Origin: Pseudomonas sp. TCU-HL1
GTDB taxonomy: Bacteria; Pseudomonadota; Gammaproteobacteria; Pseudomonadales; Pseudomonadaceae
Length of the DNA stretch: 64,000 nucleotides
Direction of reading: 5' to 3'
Assembly (NCBI RefSeq): GCF_001708505.1
Contig: NZ_CP015992.1
Location: forward strand, 5,952,001-6,016,000
The translations under genes were made by a program, and so were the position numbers. The notes under the pieces are model-generated. The model worked only from the letters and a program-made list of their open reading frames with translations. It ran no database searches and was not told the DNA's origin. This document shows, one piece after another, positions 45,268-54,119 of this stretch (position 1 is the first letter of the stretch; every line of letters begins with the position of its first letter).

Positions 45268-47177
45268 CAATCCGCGGCCTCCAGTTGCCGCTGCAGCTCC
45301 TCCAGGGTTTCCAGGGCCAGGAGCCAGCCTTCCTCCAGTTCAGCCTCGCGGGACTTCAGTCGTGCCTGCTCGGCCAGCAGGTCGCGCAGTTCGTCTTTGC
45401 GCGCCGCGTCGTAAAGGGCGGAATCGCCCAAGCGTGCCTCGATGCCAGCCAGCTGTTCGTGAACCTTGCCGAGGTCCTTCTCCAGCTTGTCGGCTTCCTT
45501 CTTGTGCGGAGCCAGTTGCTGGCGCAAGGCGGCGGCGGCCTGGCGCTGGGCGCGCTTGTCGGTCTTGTCCGGGTTCACCGGTGCGCTGGCCACGGGGGCC
45601 TGACGGGCGCGGAAATCCACCAGCCAGCGGGCGTAGTCGTCAAGGTCACCATCGAAGCTCTGCACGCGGCCATCGGCCACCAGCAGGAACTCATCGGTGG
45701 TGCTCTTGAGCAGGTGACGGTCGTGGGACACCACCACCACGGCGCCGGCGAAGTCCTGCAGGGCCATGGTCAGGGCCAGGCGCATCTCCAGGTCGAGGTG
45801 GTTGGTCGGTTCGTCCAGCAGCAGCAGGTTGGGCTTCTGCCAGGCAATCAGCGCCAGTGCCAGTCGGGCCTTCTCACCGCCGGAGAAATTGACCACCGCT
45901 TCATCGCATCGATCGCCACGGAAGTCGAAGCCGCCAAGGAAGTCGCGCAGCGTCTGCTCGCGTTCGCTCGGTGCGATGCGCTGCAAGTGCAACAGCGGGC
46001 TGGCCTTGGCATCCAGGGAGTCGAGTTGGTGCTGGGCGAAATAACCGATGGCCAGGTTCTCGCCGCGTGCGAGGCGCCCGCCAAGGGGCTCGATGTCACC
46101 GGAAAGGGTCTTGATCAGCGTCGACTTGCCGGCGCCGTTAGGGCCCAACAAGCCGATACGCGCGCCCGGCGCCAACTGCAGCTTGACCTGCTGGAGCACG
46201 GCTTTCTCGCCATAGCCGAGGCGGCCTTCGGACAGGTCCAGCAGCGGACTGGAAATCTTGTCGGCCTCGCGGAAGCTGAAGTCGAACGGCGAGTCCACAT
46301 GGGCCGGCGCCAGCTCTTCCAGGCGCTCCAGGGCCTTGATCCGGCTCTGGGCCTGGCGGGCCTTGGTCGCCTGTGCCTTGAACCGGGCGATGTACTTCTC
46401 CATGTGCGCACGCTGGGCCTGCTGCTTATCAAAGGCCTGCTGCTGCTGCGCCAGGCGCTCGGCACGGGTGCGCTCGAAGGCGGAGTAACCACCGCGATAG
46501 AGGGTCAGCTTCTGCTGCTCGAGGTGCGCGACGTTGTCGACGACCGCGTCGAGGAAGTCACGGTCGTGGGAGATCAGCAGCAGCGTACCCGGATAGCCCT
46601 TCAACCACTCTTCGAGCCATAGGATGGCATCGAGGTCGAGGTGGTTGGTGGGCTCGTCGAGTAGCAGCAGTTCAGACGGGCACATCAGCGCCTGAGCGAG
46701 GTTCAGGCGCATCCGCCAGCCACCGGAGAAATCACCAACTCGACGATCCATCTGTTCCGCTGTGAAGCCGAGGCCAGCCAGCAGCTTGCGCGCGCGGGCA
46801 TCGGCCGTGTAGCCGTCGGCGCTGTCCAGTTCGATGTGCAGGCGGGCAATGGCGGTGCCATCATGGCCCGCTTCGGCGGCGGCGAGGTCGCGCTGGACCT
46901 GGCGAAGGTGCTGGTCGCCATCGAGCACGTAATCCACGGCCAGGCGCTCCAGGTTATCCACCTCCTGGCGCATGTGGGCGATGCGCCAATCGGCGGGCAG
47001 CAGGCAGTCGCCCGCATCCGGCCCCAACTCGCCACGCAGCAGCGCGAACAAGCTGGATTTGCCGGCGCCATTGGCACCGATGAGACCGACCTTCTGGCCG
47101 GCGTGCAGGGTCAGTTCGGCGCCTTCTAGCAGGCGCTGCGGACCACGCTGTAGAGTGAGATTTTGCAGTCGGATCAT
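45267..47177 (-). CDS. yheS: ABC-F ATPase, YheS type
   Basis: A 636-residue ribosome-associated ABC-F protein with two ATPase domains and no membrane part. Walker A motifs are GANGAGKSS and GPNGAGKST; signatures are FSGGWRMRLNLA and FSGGEKARLALAL; each has LLLDEPTNHLDL. The interdomain linker (about 240-290) is rich in Gln/Arg and enters the ribosome E site in the family. A C-terminal charged coiled coil (about 545-630) is typical of YheS/Uup. Start at 47177 (MIRLQNLTL); the frame to 47210 is an extension. Confidence 0.9.
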   Translation of the reverse strand: MIRLQNLTLQRGPQRLLEGAELTLHAGQKVGLIGANGAGKSSLFALLRGELGPDAGDCLLPADWRIAHMRQEVDNLERLAVDYVLDGDQHLRQVQRDLAAAEAGHDGTAIARLHIELDSADGYTADARARKLLAGLGFTAEQMDRRVGDFSGGWRMRLNLAQALMCPSELLLLDEPTNHLDLDAILWLEEWLKGYPGTLLLISHDRDFLDAVVDNVAHLEQQKLTLYRGGYSAFERTRAERLAQQQQAFDKQQAQRAHMEKYIARFKAQATKARQAQSRIKALERLEELAPAHVDSPFDFSFREADKISSPLLDLSEGRLGYGEKAVLQQVKLQLAPGARIGLLGPNGAGKSTLIKTLSGDIEPLGGRLARGENLAIGYFAQHQLDSLDAKASPLLHLQRIAPSEREQTLRDFLGGFDFRGDRCDEAVVNFSGGEKARLALALIAWQKPNLLLLDEPTNHLDLEMRLALTMALQDFAGAVVVVSHDRHLLKSTTDEFLLVADGRVQSFDGDLDDYARWLVDFRARQAPVASAPVNPDKTDKRAQRQAAAALRQQLAPHKKEADKLEKDLGKVHEQLAGIEARLGDSALYDAARKDELRDLLAEQARLKSREAELEEGWLLALETLEELQRQLEAAD

Positions 47178-47227
47178 GATGGCGGCGGAGTTTATCAGCT
47201 TCGCCGCCACGCCGCCCGAGGAGCACC

Positions 47228-47692
47228 ATGCCTTCAGACCTGTGGACTTTCGCCCTGCGCCTTTACACCGAGCCCGGCGTCGAGCCGGCCTGCCTGCACC
47301 TTCAGGAGCGAGGCGCGGACGTTTGCCTGCTGCTCACTGCCTGCTGGCTGGGACGGCGTGGCGCAACATTCGATACGGCGCGTCTGGAGGCCCTGAAGCA
47401 GGTGTGCGAGCCCTGGCAGGAGCAGGTGGTGAAGCCCCTGAGATCGCTGCGTCAGAACTGGCGAGCCCAGGCGCAGGATGACCCGGCGTTGGCCGGCTTG
47501 CGGGAGCAGATCAAAGCGCTGGAACTGGAAGCCGAGCGCAAGTTGCTGGCAAGGCTGGAAGGCGCCGCCGATGGCTGGACCGCAGGCGGGCTGGAACAGG
47601 TTGAAGCCTGGCTACTGGGCAGCATGCCAAGGGCTGAGAAAGCGGACCGCGACGCGCTCGAGCTCTTGCGCGTCGCGGTCCTGGCGCTTTAG
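47228..47692 (+). CDS. TIGR02444 family protein (DUF2390)
   Basis: A 154-residue helical protein starting MPSDLWTFALRLYTEPGVEPACLHLQE, the hallmark of TIGR02444. Function unknown. It is divergent from the ABC-F gene, with only 50 bases between the start codons, and its stop overlaps the stop of the convergent algP gene by four bases (TTAG at 47689-47692). This neighbourhood is the same in P. aeruginosa. Confidence 0.88.
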   Translation: MPSDLWTFALRLYTEPGVEPACLHLQERGADVCLLLTACWLGRRGATFDTARLEALKQVCEPWQEQVVKPLRSLRQNWRAQAQDDPALAGLREQIKALELEAERKLLARLEGAADGWTAGGLEQVEAWLLGSMPRAEKADRDALELLRVAVLAL

Positions 47693-48771
47693 TTCGACGG
47701 CGAGGTCGGAGCTGCACCATTGCTGCTGGCCGGTGCCACGCTGGCAACCGGTGTGGCGGCGGGCACGACCGGAGCGACCGGCGCAGCGGTAGCCGGTTTG
47801 GCAGCCGGAGCCGGCGCAGCGGGCTTCGCCGCGGCAGGCTTGGCCGGTGCGATTTTTTTCACAGCGGGTTTGGCGGCTGGCTTCTTCGCCGCCGGCTTGG
47901 CGGCTGCAGCAACAGCGGGTTTGGCGGCTGGCGCGGCCGGTTTAGCAGCGGGCTTGGCTGCCGTAGCGGGCTTCGCAGCAGCAGGCTTGGCTGCAGGTTT
48001 AGCGGCGGCTTTGGCAGCAGGCTTGGCGACCGGCTTCGCCGCAGCTTTGGCTACTGGCTTAGCAGCGGGCTTGGCTGCCGCAGGTTTTGCGGCTGGCTTC
48101 GCAGCAAGCTTGGCTGCAGGAGATTTTGCAGCCGGCTTTGCAGCAGGTTTAGCTGCCACGGTTTTGGCAGCTGGTTTGGCGGCGGCTTTCGCCGCAGGCT
48201 TGGCAGCCGGTTTCGCGGCGGCGATCTTGGCAGCCGGCTTGACCGCAGCGGGCTTGGCAGCCGCTTTAGTTGCGGGTTTGGCAGCGGGCTTCGCGGCGAC
48301 CTTGGCCACCGGTTTCACGGCAGGCTTGGCAGCCGGCTTCACGGCAGCTTTGGCGGCCGCGGGCTTCGCTTCGCGGGACGTCAACACCTTGCTGGCGGCC
48401 TCACGCACTTTGCCGACGCCCTGGGCGAGCTTCAGGCTCTCCTGGGAGTCACGCTTGAGCTGGGCGATGTAGGTGCGGGTTTCAGCCTGGCGATTCTTCA
48501 GGGTTTCCAGTGCAGCTTCGAGTTCACCGATGCTGCCCTTGGCCTTGGCCTGGGCCTTGGCTTTGCCGGCCTTCGCCGCGTCTTGCAGCTTGGTGCGCGC
48601 AGCGTGGAGTTTTTCCTGGGTCTTGCCGCGCTGTTTCTCCAGCTTGGTCAGCAGCTTTTCAGCGTCGACCGAAGCTTGGGAGCAGGCTGTTTCGAGGTGT
48701 TCGAGCAGGCTTTGGGAAAGCTGTTGCAGCAGGTGCAGCGGGGTGCTCACGGGCTTCTTCTTGGCCGACAT
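47689..48771 (-). CDS. algP: AlgP, histone H1-like transcriptional regulator
   Basis: A 360-residue basic protein (AlgR3). The N-terminal about 130 residues are a helical, coiled-coil-rich domain (LHLLQQLSQSLLEHLETACSQAS...). From about residue 132 on, the chain is an eukaryotic-histone-H1-like tail of many KPAA/KPVA units rich in Lys, Pro and Ala. It binds DNA without strong specificity and was reported to affect algD transcription. ATG at 48771 (MSAKKKPVSTP) is chosen; upstream frame to 48909 is not coding-like. The tail's DNA is highly repetitive, so copy number may vary between strains. Confidence 0.93.
   Translation of the reverse strand: MSAKKKPVSTPLHLLQQLSQSLLEHLETACSQASVDAEKLLTKLEKQRGKTQEKLHAARTKLQDAAKAGKAKAQAKAKGSIGELEAALETLKNRQAETRTYIAQLKRDSQESLKLAQGVGKVREAASKVLTSREAKPAAAKAAVKPAAKPAVKPVAKVAAKPAAKPATKAAAKPAAVKPAAKIAAAKPAAKPAAKAAAKPAAKTVAAKPAAKPAAKSPAAKLAAKPAAKPAAAKPAAKPVAKAAAKPVAKPAAKAAAKPAAKPAAAKPATAAKPAAKPAAPAAKPAVAAAAKPAAKKPAAKPAVKKIAPAKPAAAKPAAPAPAAKPATAAPVAPVVPAATPVASVAPASSNGAAPTSPSN
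47745..48375 (-). repeat. KPAA-type coding repeats in algP
   Basis: About 630 bases of imperfect tandem units of about 12 bases encoding AAKP, with related words such as GCAGCGGGCTTGGCTGC on the plus strand. Direct repeats of this kind recombine and slip easily. It is coding, not CRISPR: there are no spacers of unique sequence. Confidence 0.85.
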
Positions 48772-49023
48772 GGTATGCCTCCTGGCGGGCGTTATTTGGC
48801 CCATACTAGTCGCCTGTTTCGCGAGTCGCCAGCGGCCGCGCAATTCCGCCCGCCTGGGCCTTGCGACTGATCGCCGGCCGAAGGTTCCGCACCTGACGTA
48901 TCGACCCACGGATACAGGGTCGCGGAACCCGGTTCACGCCAACAGCCGCGCAACGCCGGGAAGGCTCTGGATCAGGGATAAGGCGGTAGCGCCTCCCAGG
49001 TTCCAGCACCGTCAGGACAGGAA

Positions 49024-49494
49024 TCAGGCCGGTAGCGAGGCCTGGCCCTGATGGGCGTTGTGCAGCACTTCGATCAGGCAGTCTTCCAACTCGAAGCGTT
49101 CGTGGAGCAATTGCCCGAGCTGCGTGAGCTCGGTACTCAGACCGAGGTCACGACAGTCACCATTGTCGCAGCGGTCATTGAACGCGAGAGCGACTTCGGT
49201 GATGGCTTCGATACGGGGATAGATCTGCTTGGCGAGGTCGAGGCCGCGTTGGTCACCAAACGCTTTCGCCTCATTGAGCAGTTGCTCGTAGACCTCGAAA
49301 TGCCCTGCCGACACGTAGTCCAGCAGGACCTCACAAAACCTTTGCAGCCCTTCCGCATTGGCGCTGGGGGCCTGGGGCTTTTCGCTCAGCGAGCTGTAGA
49401 CGCGGACCAGCTCATGGCGTTCCTGTAACCAGCGGTCGATCAGCTGGTGCACGCCACCCCAACGTTCCTGAGCGTTCTGGCAACTTTCGAGCAT
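49024..49494 (-). CDS. algQ: anti-sigma-70 factor AlgQ (Rsd family)
   Basis: A 156-residue helical protein (AlgQ/AlgR2, Rsd family) that binds sigma 70 region 4 and frees core polymerase for alternative sigma factors; in P. aeruginosa it influences alginate and siderophore production. The start MLESCQNAQERWGGVHQLIDRWLQERHEL and the full family length are seen. The ATG has GAGG eight bases upstream. It is followed on the same strand by algP after 252 bases. Confidence 0.95.
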   Translation of the reverse strand: MLESCQNAQERWGGVHQLIDRWLQERHELVRVYSSLSEKPQAPSANAEGLQRFCEVLLDYVSAGHFEVYEQLLNEAKAFGDQRGLDLAKQIYPRIEAITEVALAFNDRCDNGDCRDLGLSTELTQLGQLLHERFELEDCLIEVLHNAHQGQASLPA

Positions 49495-49820
49495 GGTGAC
49501 GACCTCACTTCCCTAATTCGGTAATGCCGTTATACGTCTGCTCCGAGACGGTTTTTTGTCGACCGGTGCAAAGTCCTGGGAAGACGCCGCCAAAACGGCA
49601 ATATTCCGGCGGCGCGTGCGGGCCAGAGTATGCCCGCCGGGCAGTGCCATCAAGGCGCCAACGGGAAAAAATTCATACGAGCGTTTAATCGACAGGCCGC
49701 GGCCCTTCTGGGCGGAGCCTTGGCGGTGGCGCGACGGATTGGCGCAGCGGTGAAAGCGCTGGAGGCAGCGGGGGAGAAGCCGGTCGGCGGGCGCACGGAC
49801 AGGCCATGCGCCCTGCCTGA
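49495..49820. promoter_or_regulatory. gap between dsbH-like gene and algQ
   Basis: A 326-base stretch. On the minus strand TATAAC (about 49528-49533) could be an algQ -10, preceded by the small hairpin CGTCT-CGGAGC-AGACG. Plus-strand frames at 49556-49753 and 49630-49845 lack ribosome sites and do not resemble proteins. I see no RNA gene. Confidence 0.35.
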
Positions 49821-50312
49821 TCAGGTGCGACGCAACAGTTGGTAGAGCGAGAACAGGATGCAGCCGGCGAAGGCCAGCAGGCTCCACTCAGGGATGCTCA
49901 TGCCGAGCAGGGTCCAGGTCACTTCCGCACAATCCGCCGTGCCGTGGAGCATGAGTTTGACGATGTCCTGGAAGGGCAAGGCTTCCATCATGTAGTCGAG
50001 GCTCGGCAGGCAGGCCGGTAGCTGGTCGGCCGGTACGCTTTGCAGCCACACCTGGCGGCCGGCAGAGGCAGCACCACCGGCGGCGAACAGCAGCGCCAGC
50101 ACCGCGTAGACGCGATGCCCCGTACGCTCCGGACCGTGCAGCGCGGCGATCAGGCAGATGATGCCGAAGCCGATGATGAAGATGCGCTGGACGATGCACA
50201 GCGGGCACGGTTCGAGGCCCAGGGCATGTTCGAGGTAGAGCGCCCCGCCCATGACAGCGACACAGGCAAGGAAGGCGAGCAGGAAGAGCGAACGCGGGCG
50301 GGCCAGAAACAT
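49821..50312 (-). CDS. dsbH: DsbB-family disulfide bond formation protein DsbH
   Basis: A 163-residue inner-membrane protein with four membrane helices. The first redox pair is CPLC (residues 36-39, in LEPCPLCIVQR) and the second loop carries C100 and a later Cys (PACLPSL...TADCAEV). It re-oxidises DsbA with quinone as acceptor. Pseudomonas has two DsbB homologues; the one beside algQ is called dsbH in P. aeruginosa, hence the name. Confidence 0.9.
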   Translation of the reverse strand: MFLARPRSLFLLAFLACVAVMGGALYLEHALGLEPCPLCIVQRIFIIGFGIICLIAALHGPERTGHRVYAVLALLFAAGGAASAGRQVWLQSVPADQLPACLPSLDYMMEALPFQDIVKLMLHGTADCAEVTWTLLGMSIPEWSLLAFAGCILFSLYQLLRRT

Positions 50313-50420
50313 GGCGGCTCCGTTAGGTTATCGGAAAGGGCGATACGTTAGTTGAAAGCACCTTGGGCTTTCAAGGCGACCGGCTAGTCTGGTGGGGTTA
50401 GCTATCCGGAGAACACCGCC

Positions 50421-51500
50421 ATGCATCGGCTGCTCTTGCTCGTTCTGCTACTGCTGCCCTGGGTAGCCCACGCCGCGCTGCCATTGGAACGCATCACGCT
50501 GCCTGAAGGCTTCCGCATCACGCTGGTGAGCGACCAGTTGCCCAACGCCCGGGAGATGGCCTGGGGAGCGCGGGGCACGCTGTTCGTCGGCAGTAACTCG
50601 GCGGGCAAGGTCTATGCGCTGGATCCGGTCAGCGGCAAGGTCCGCACAGTGGTCAGCGGCCTACAGCTGCCGGTTGGCGTGGCCTACAAAGACGGCGACC
50701 TGTACGTCTCTGCGGTCAGCCAGATCCTGCGATTGCGCGACATAGAGTCGCGGTTGGACGCGCCGCCAACGCCGGAGGTGGTGTATGCCGGCTTTCCGCG
50801 AGAGACGCACCACGGCTGGAAGTTCATCGCCTTCGGGCCCGACGGCAAGCTCTACGTCCCCGTGGGTGCGCCGTGCAACGTATGCGCCGAGGACCCCGAC
50901 CTCTATGCCGCCATCCATCGCATGAATGCCGATGGCAGCGGTCTCGAAGTGGTGGCCCGGGGCGTGCGCAATACGGTGGGTTTCGACTGGCACCCACAAT
51001 CCGGTGAGCTCTGGTTCAGCGACAACGGCCGCGACCTGATGGGCGACAACGTCCCTGATTGCGAGCTCAATCGCCTGGAGAAACCCGGCCAGCACTTCGG
51101 CTTCCCCTACTGCCATGCTGGCGATGTTGGAGACCCGAGATTTTCCCAGCGCCCGTGCAGCGAATTCGTCGCCCCAGTCGCCAAACTGGGCCCGCACGTA
51201 GCCCCTCTGGGCCTGCGTTTCTACACCGGCAAACAGTTTCCAGAGGCGTATCGAAACAACCTGTTCATTGCCGAACACGGCTCCTGGAACCGCAGCGAAA
51301 AGATCGGCTACCGGATCAAGCGGGTCGAGCTCAACCCCGATGGCAGCCTGAAGCGCCAGAGCGTGTTCGCCGAGGGCTGGCTGAAGGATGGCGATGTCTG
51401 GGGCCGCCCGGCGGACGTGCTGGTAACGCCGGATGGCGCCCTGTTGGTGAGCGACGACCATGCAGGCGCCATCTACCGCATCGAGTACATGGGGAAATGA
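50421..51500 (+). CDS. exported PQQ-type sugar dehydrogenase / sorbosone dehydrogenase family
   Basis: A 359-residue periplasmic six-bladed beta-propeller. It has a signal peptide (about 1-18, cleavage AHA-ALP). Blocks typical of the L-sorbosone/soluble glucose dehydrogenase family are present: MAWGARGTLFVGS, THHGWKFIAFGPDGKLYVPVG, ARGVRNTVGFDWHPQSGELWFSDNGRD, FIAEHGSWNRS and LLVSDDHAGAIYRI. The conserved Arg/His/Asn set suggests that it may bind PQQ and calcium, but many members have no known substrate. Monocistronic. Confidence 0.87.
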   Translation: MHRLLLLVLLLLPWVAHAALPLERITLPEGFRITLVSDQLPNAREMAWGARGTLFVGSNSAGKVYALDPVSGKVRTVVSGLQLPVGVAYKDGDLYVSAVSQILRLRDIESRLDAPPTPEVVYAGFPRETHHGWKFIAFGPDGKLYVPVGAPCNVCAEDPDLYAAIHRMNADGSGLEVVARGVRNTVGFDWHPQSGELWFSDNGRDLMGDNVPDCELNRLEKPGQHFGFPYCHAGDVGDPRFSQRPCSEFVAPVAKLGPHVAPLGLRFYTGKQFPEAYRNNLFIAEHGSWNRSEKIGYRIKRVELNPDGSLKRQSVFAEGWLKDGDVWGRPADVLVTPDGALLVSDDHAGAIYRIEYMGK

Positions 51501-51540
51501 AGCGAGAAACACCAAATCTCCGCCACAGTACCCAGAAGCA

Positions 51541-51614
51541 GGGTGCGCCATGCGCACCGAGGCGATGGTTACGAAACCGAGTCTGCCTCCCGGTGCGCGC
51601 GGCGCACCCTACGG
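51541..51614. repeat. GTGCGC inverted repeat, copy 3
   Basis: GGGTGCGCCATGCGCACCG and CGGTGCGCGCGGCGCACCC, ending CTACGGG, separated by about 35 bases. This copy keeps the outer CTACGGG edge and was used as the empty-site model for the IS110 insertion. Confidence 0.8.
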
Positions 51615-51691
51615 GACCGGCATTATCCTGATGGTTCGCTCATTCGAGTCGTCACAGGCAGGGCCGGCGACTCATCCCAGGTACAAATGAA

Positions 51692-51717
51692 AAAGGCCCG
51701 GGATGTCCCGGGCCTTT
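51692..51717. terminator. bidirectional terminator after hemY
   Basis: A near-perfect palindrome AAAGGCCCGGGA-TG-TCCCGGGCCTTT directly after the hemY stop on the minus strand, followed there by TTCATTT. Confidence 0.75.
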
Positions 51718-51722
51718 CACTA

Positions 51723-52973
51723 TCAGGCGATCTTCTCCGCCGGCAAGGGCAAGGCCGGCAGGCGCTGGTCGAGCAAGCCGAGGCCTTCCTGGAACAGCTG
51801 GTTGCTGCGTTCGACTTCGCCCATTTGTGCCAGCAGGCGGGCCAGCTCGGCGCAAGTTTCCGGATCACGGCGCAAGCTCAGGCTGCTCTCGAAGTACTCC
51901 CGTGCCTTGCCCCAGAGGCGGTTGCGCAGGCACAGACGACCCAGCGTGAGCAGCAGCGTGCCGTCGCCCGGATGCTCCTTCAGCCAGCCCTCGGCCGTCT
52001 GCAGCTGGCGGGCCGGATCGCGGCCGCGCAGCAGGCCGTAGAGGCGCACCAGGTCGTTGTTGTAGCCACGCTTGATCGCGCCACGCACCGCTTCTTCGGC
52101 TTCCTCATCGGCGCCCAGTCGACGCAGTTGCTCGGCGAACGCCAGCACCAACCGAGGTTCGTTACGCTGGGCCGAGGACAGTTGCTGCCAGGCGCGGGTC
52201 AAGGGTTGCAGGGCCGTTTCGCCCTCGTTCAGCCCCTCTTCGCCGGCCTGGTGCAAGCGAGCGCTCCAGACGCGAAGTTCGAGTTCTGCCAACTGGCTTT
52301 CCGGCAGCGCCTTCTCCTTGCGCAGGGTTGGCAGCAAGCCGACAAGGGCTGACCAGTCACCACGCACTTCGTGCAAATGCAGCAACTGGCGTAGCACCTG
52401 GTGATGCCGCGGATGGCGCTCTTGCACCGCCTTCAAGGTTTCCAGCGCAGCCGCGGAATCGCCACGATCCAGTTGCAGTTCGGCGTGGGCAAGGGCGATG
52501 GCCAGCTCGGCCTGTGGCTGACGCTCCAGGGCACGCTCCAGCAACTGCTCGGCTTCTTCGGTCTGGCCGATTTTCTGTGCGGCACGCGCAGCGCCCAGGT
52601 AATAGATCAGCGGCTGCGGATCGCCTTCGGCGGCGCGTTTCAGGTGGCGCAGGGCACGGGCCCAGCGACCTTCGGCCAGGTCCAGCAGGCCCTGCTCGGA
52701 GGCCAGGCGCGCACGCCGGCGGGCGTTACGCCGCGACCAGGGATTGACCACGCCGCCGGACACCGCCACCAACCGCAGGAGGTAGCGCAGGCCGACGAAC
52801 AGCAGCCAGAGCACCGCCAGCAGTGCCAGGGTCGCCCAGAGGGTGGATTCGTAGCGGAAGCCCTTGTAGGCCACCAGCACGTAGCCCTTGTGCTGGGCGA
52901 CCGCCATGCCGATCAAGGTGGCGATTGCGCCGACGACCAGGAGGATCAGTAGGACCTTGAGCAGGCGCTTCAT
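51723..52973 (-). CDS. hemY: HemY, TPR membrane protein
   Basis: A 416-residue inner-membrane protein with two N-terminal membrane segments (about 5-25 and 42-66) and a periplasmic or cytoplasmic TPR array (about 85-405). It is always downstream of hemX in the uroporphyrinogen operon. It is not the Bacillus HemY protoporphyrinogen oxidase. A role in coupling haem synthesis has been proposed. The ATG overlaps the hemX stop by four bases (ATGA). Confidence 0.93.
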   Translation of the reverse strand: MKRLLKVLLILLVVGAIATLIGMAVAQHKGYVLVAYKGFRYESTLWATLALLAVLWLLFVGLRYLLRLVAVSGGVVNPWSRRNARRRARLASEQGLLDLAEGRWARALRHLKRAAEGDPQPLIYYLGAARAAQKIGQTEEAEQLLERALERQPQAELAIALAHAELQLDRGDSAAALETLKAVQERHPRHHQVLRQLLHLHEVRGDWSALVGLLPTLRKEKALPESQLAELELRVWSARLHQAGEEGLNEGETALQPLTRAWQQLSSAQRNEPRLVLAFAEQLRRLGADEEAEEAVRGAIKRGYNNDLVRLYGLLRGRDPARQLQTAEGWLKEHPGDGTLLLTLGRLCLRNRLWGKAREYFESSLSLRRDPETCAELARLLAQMGEVERSNQLFQEGLGLLDQRLPALPLPAEKIA

Positions 52974-54103
52974 TGGCCGGCCTCCTTGGCCGGCTCCGCG
53001 GCACCCGGCTTCTCGACTTCGCTAGCAGGTGCGCCCGGTGTGCGTTGCAGATAGGCCTGCAGGGCGCTCAGCGCGGGCGCGAGATCGGGGGCCTGGACTT
53101 CCACCGGCTGCGCGGCAAGTTCATCGAGGCGTGCCAGCAGGGCACGACTATCCGGATTCTCGTCGTTGAAGTGGCTGTTCAGCACCTCGCGGGCCTGACG
53201 CAGTGACCGCTGGTAGACCTGGGTCTGGCCATGGAGTGCGCCCCACTGCGCTTGCTCCAGGGCCAGCGACAGGGCCAGGCGGACCTGCGAAAGACTCTGT
53301 CCGGCCAGCAGCGGCTTGATGCTCTGGTCGGCATCGAGCTGGATGCGGAAGTAGTGCGAGAGCTTCTCCAGCCACTCGGACCAGCGGCTGCCACCGTCAC
53401 CTTCGGCGGCCATGTCGAGCAGGACGCCGCCCTTGTCTTCGAAAGCAGGCACCAGCGGGTTGAGCTGCGCAGCCTGATCGCGCAGCGCGCCAAGTTGCAG
53501 GAACAGGCCAGTGCGATCGGGCTGTTCGGTGCTGCGCAGGGCCACCAGGGTCTTCGCCAGCTGATCGCGGGCCGCATAGGCGCCCGGATCGTCCTGCTCG
53601 CGAAGGATGTCGTCGGCGGCCTGAACCAGGGCGGCGGCGCTGTGGATATCCTGCAACGCCGAGAGGCGCAGAGTGGCCAGGCGCAGCAGGTGCTCGGCCT
53701 CGGCCAGACGCCAGTCCTTGCGGCTGGCGCCGAGAATGGTTTCCAGACGCTGGCGCAGTTGCTGCTGGTCGCCCTGCAGGTCCACCAGCAAGCGGCGGCG
53801 CTCATCCAGCTCGGCAGCGCTGGGCAGTTCTTCCAGGCGCTGGGTGAGCTGTTGCTCGCGCTGAGCCAGCGCACGGGTCTGGCCACGGGCGTCCTCGACC
53901 ATGCTGAGCTGCTGCTGGTCGCGGGTGTCCAGGGTGCGTACCTGCCAAAGGCCCCAGCCGCCAACGGCAATGCCGGCAGCGCCCAGAAGCAGGGCGAACA
54001 GGGCCAGCCCATTGCCCCGCGAAGCGGGCGCGGCACTGGCTGGGGCGACGGGTTCGGCGGCGTGGGTGTGTTGCTCTTGTTTCGGGGCTTCTGCTTCGCT
54101 CAC
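52970..54103 (-). CDS. hemX: HemX (uroporphyrinogen-III C-methyltransferase-annotated)
   Basis: About 377 residues: a short charged N-terminus, one membrane helix (LALFALLLGAAGIAVGGWGLW, about 35-55) and a long periplasmic coiled coil (RDQQQLSMVEDARGQTRALAQREQQLTQRLEELP). There is a disordered C-terminus. Despite the usual annotation, no SAM-binding methyltransferase motif is visible, so an enzymatic role is doubtful. I choose the GTG at 54103, which has AAGGA seven bases upstream, over an in-frame start at 54181 inside hemD. It overlaps hemY by four bases. Confidence 0.88.
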   Translation of the reverse strand: MSEAEAPKQEQHTHAAEPVAPASAAPASRGNGLALFALLLGAAGIAVGGWGLWQVRTLDTRDQQQLSMVEDARGQTRALAQREQQLTQRLEELPSAAELDERRRLLVDLQGDQQQLRQRLETILGASRKDWRLAEAEHLLRLATLRLSALQDIHSAAALVQAADDILREQDDPGAYAARDQLAKTLVALRSTEQPDRTGLFLQLGALRDQAAQLNPLVPAFEDKGGVLLDMAAEGDGGSRWSEWLEKLSHYFRIQLDADQSIKPLLAGQSLSQVRLALSLALEQAQWGALHGQTQVYQRSLRQAREVLNSHFNDENPDSRALLARLDELAAQPVEVQAPDLAPALSALQAYLQRTPGAPASEVEKPGAAEPAKEAGQ

Positions 54104-54119
54104 GTATCCATCCTTCGCA

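Noticed and set aside
47745..48375. CRISPR-like array
   Set aside because: The repeats are 12-base units in frame encoding KPAA in algP, without unique spacers or cas genes.
49556..49845. Plus-strand small frames between algQ and dsbH
   Set aside because: No ribosome site and arginine/alanine-rich content typical of chance frames; one runs into dsbH antisense.
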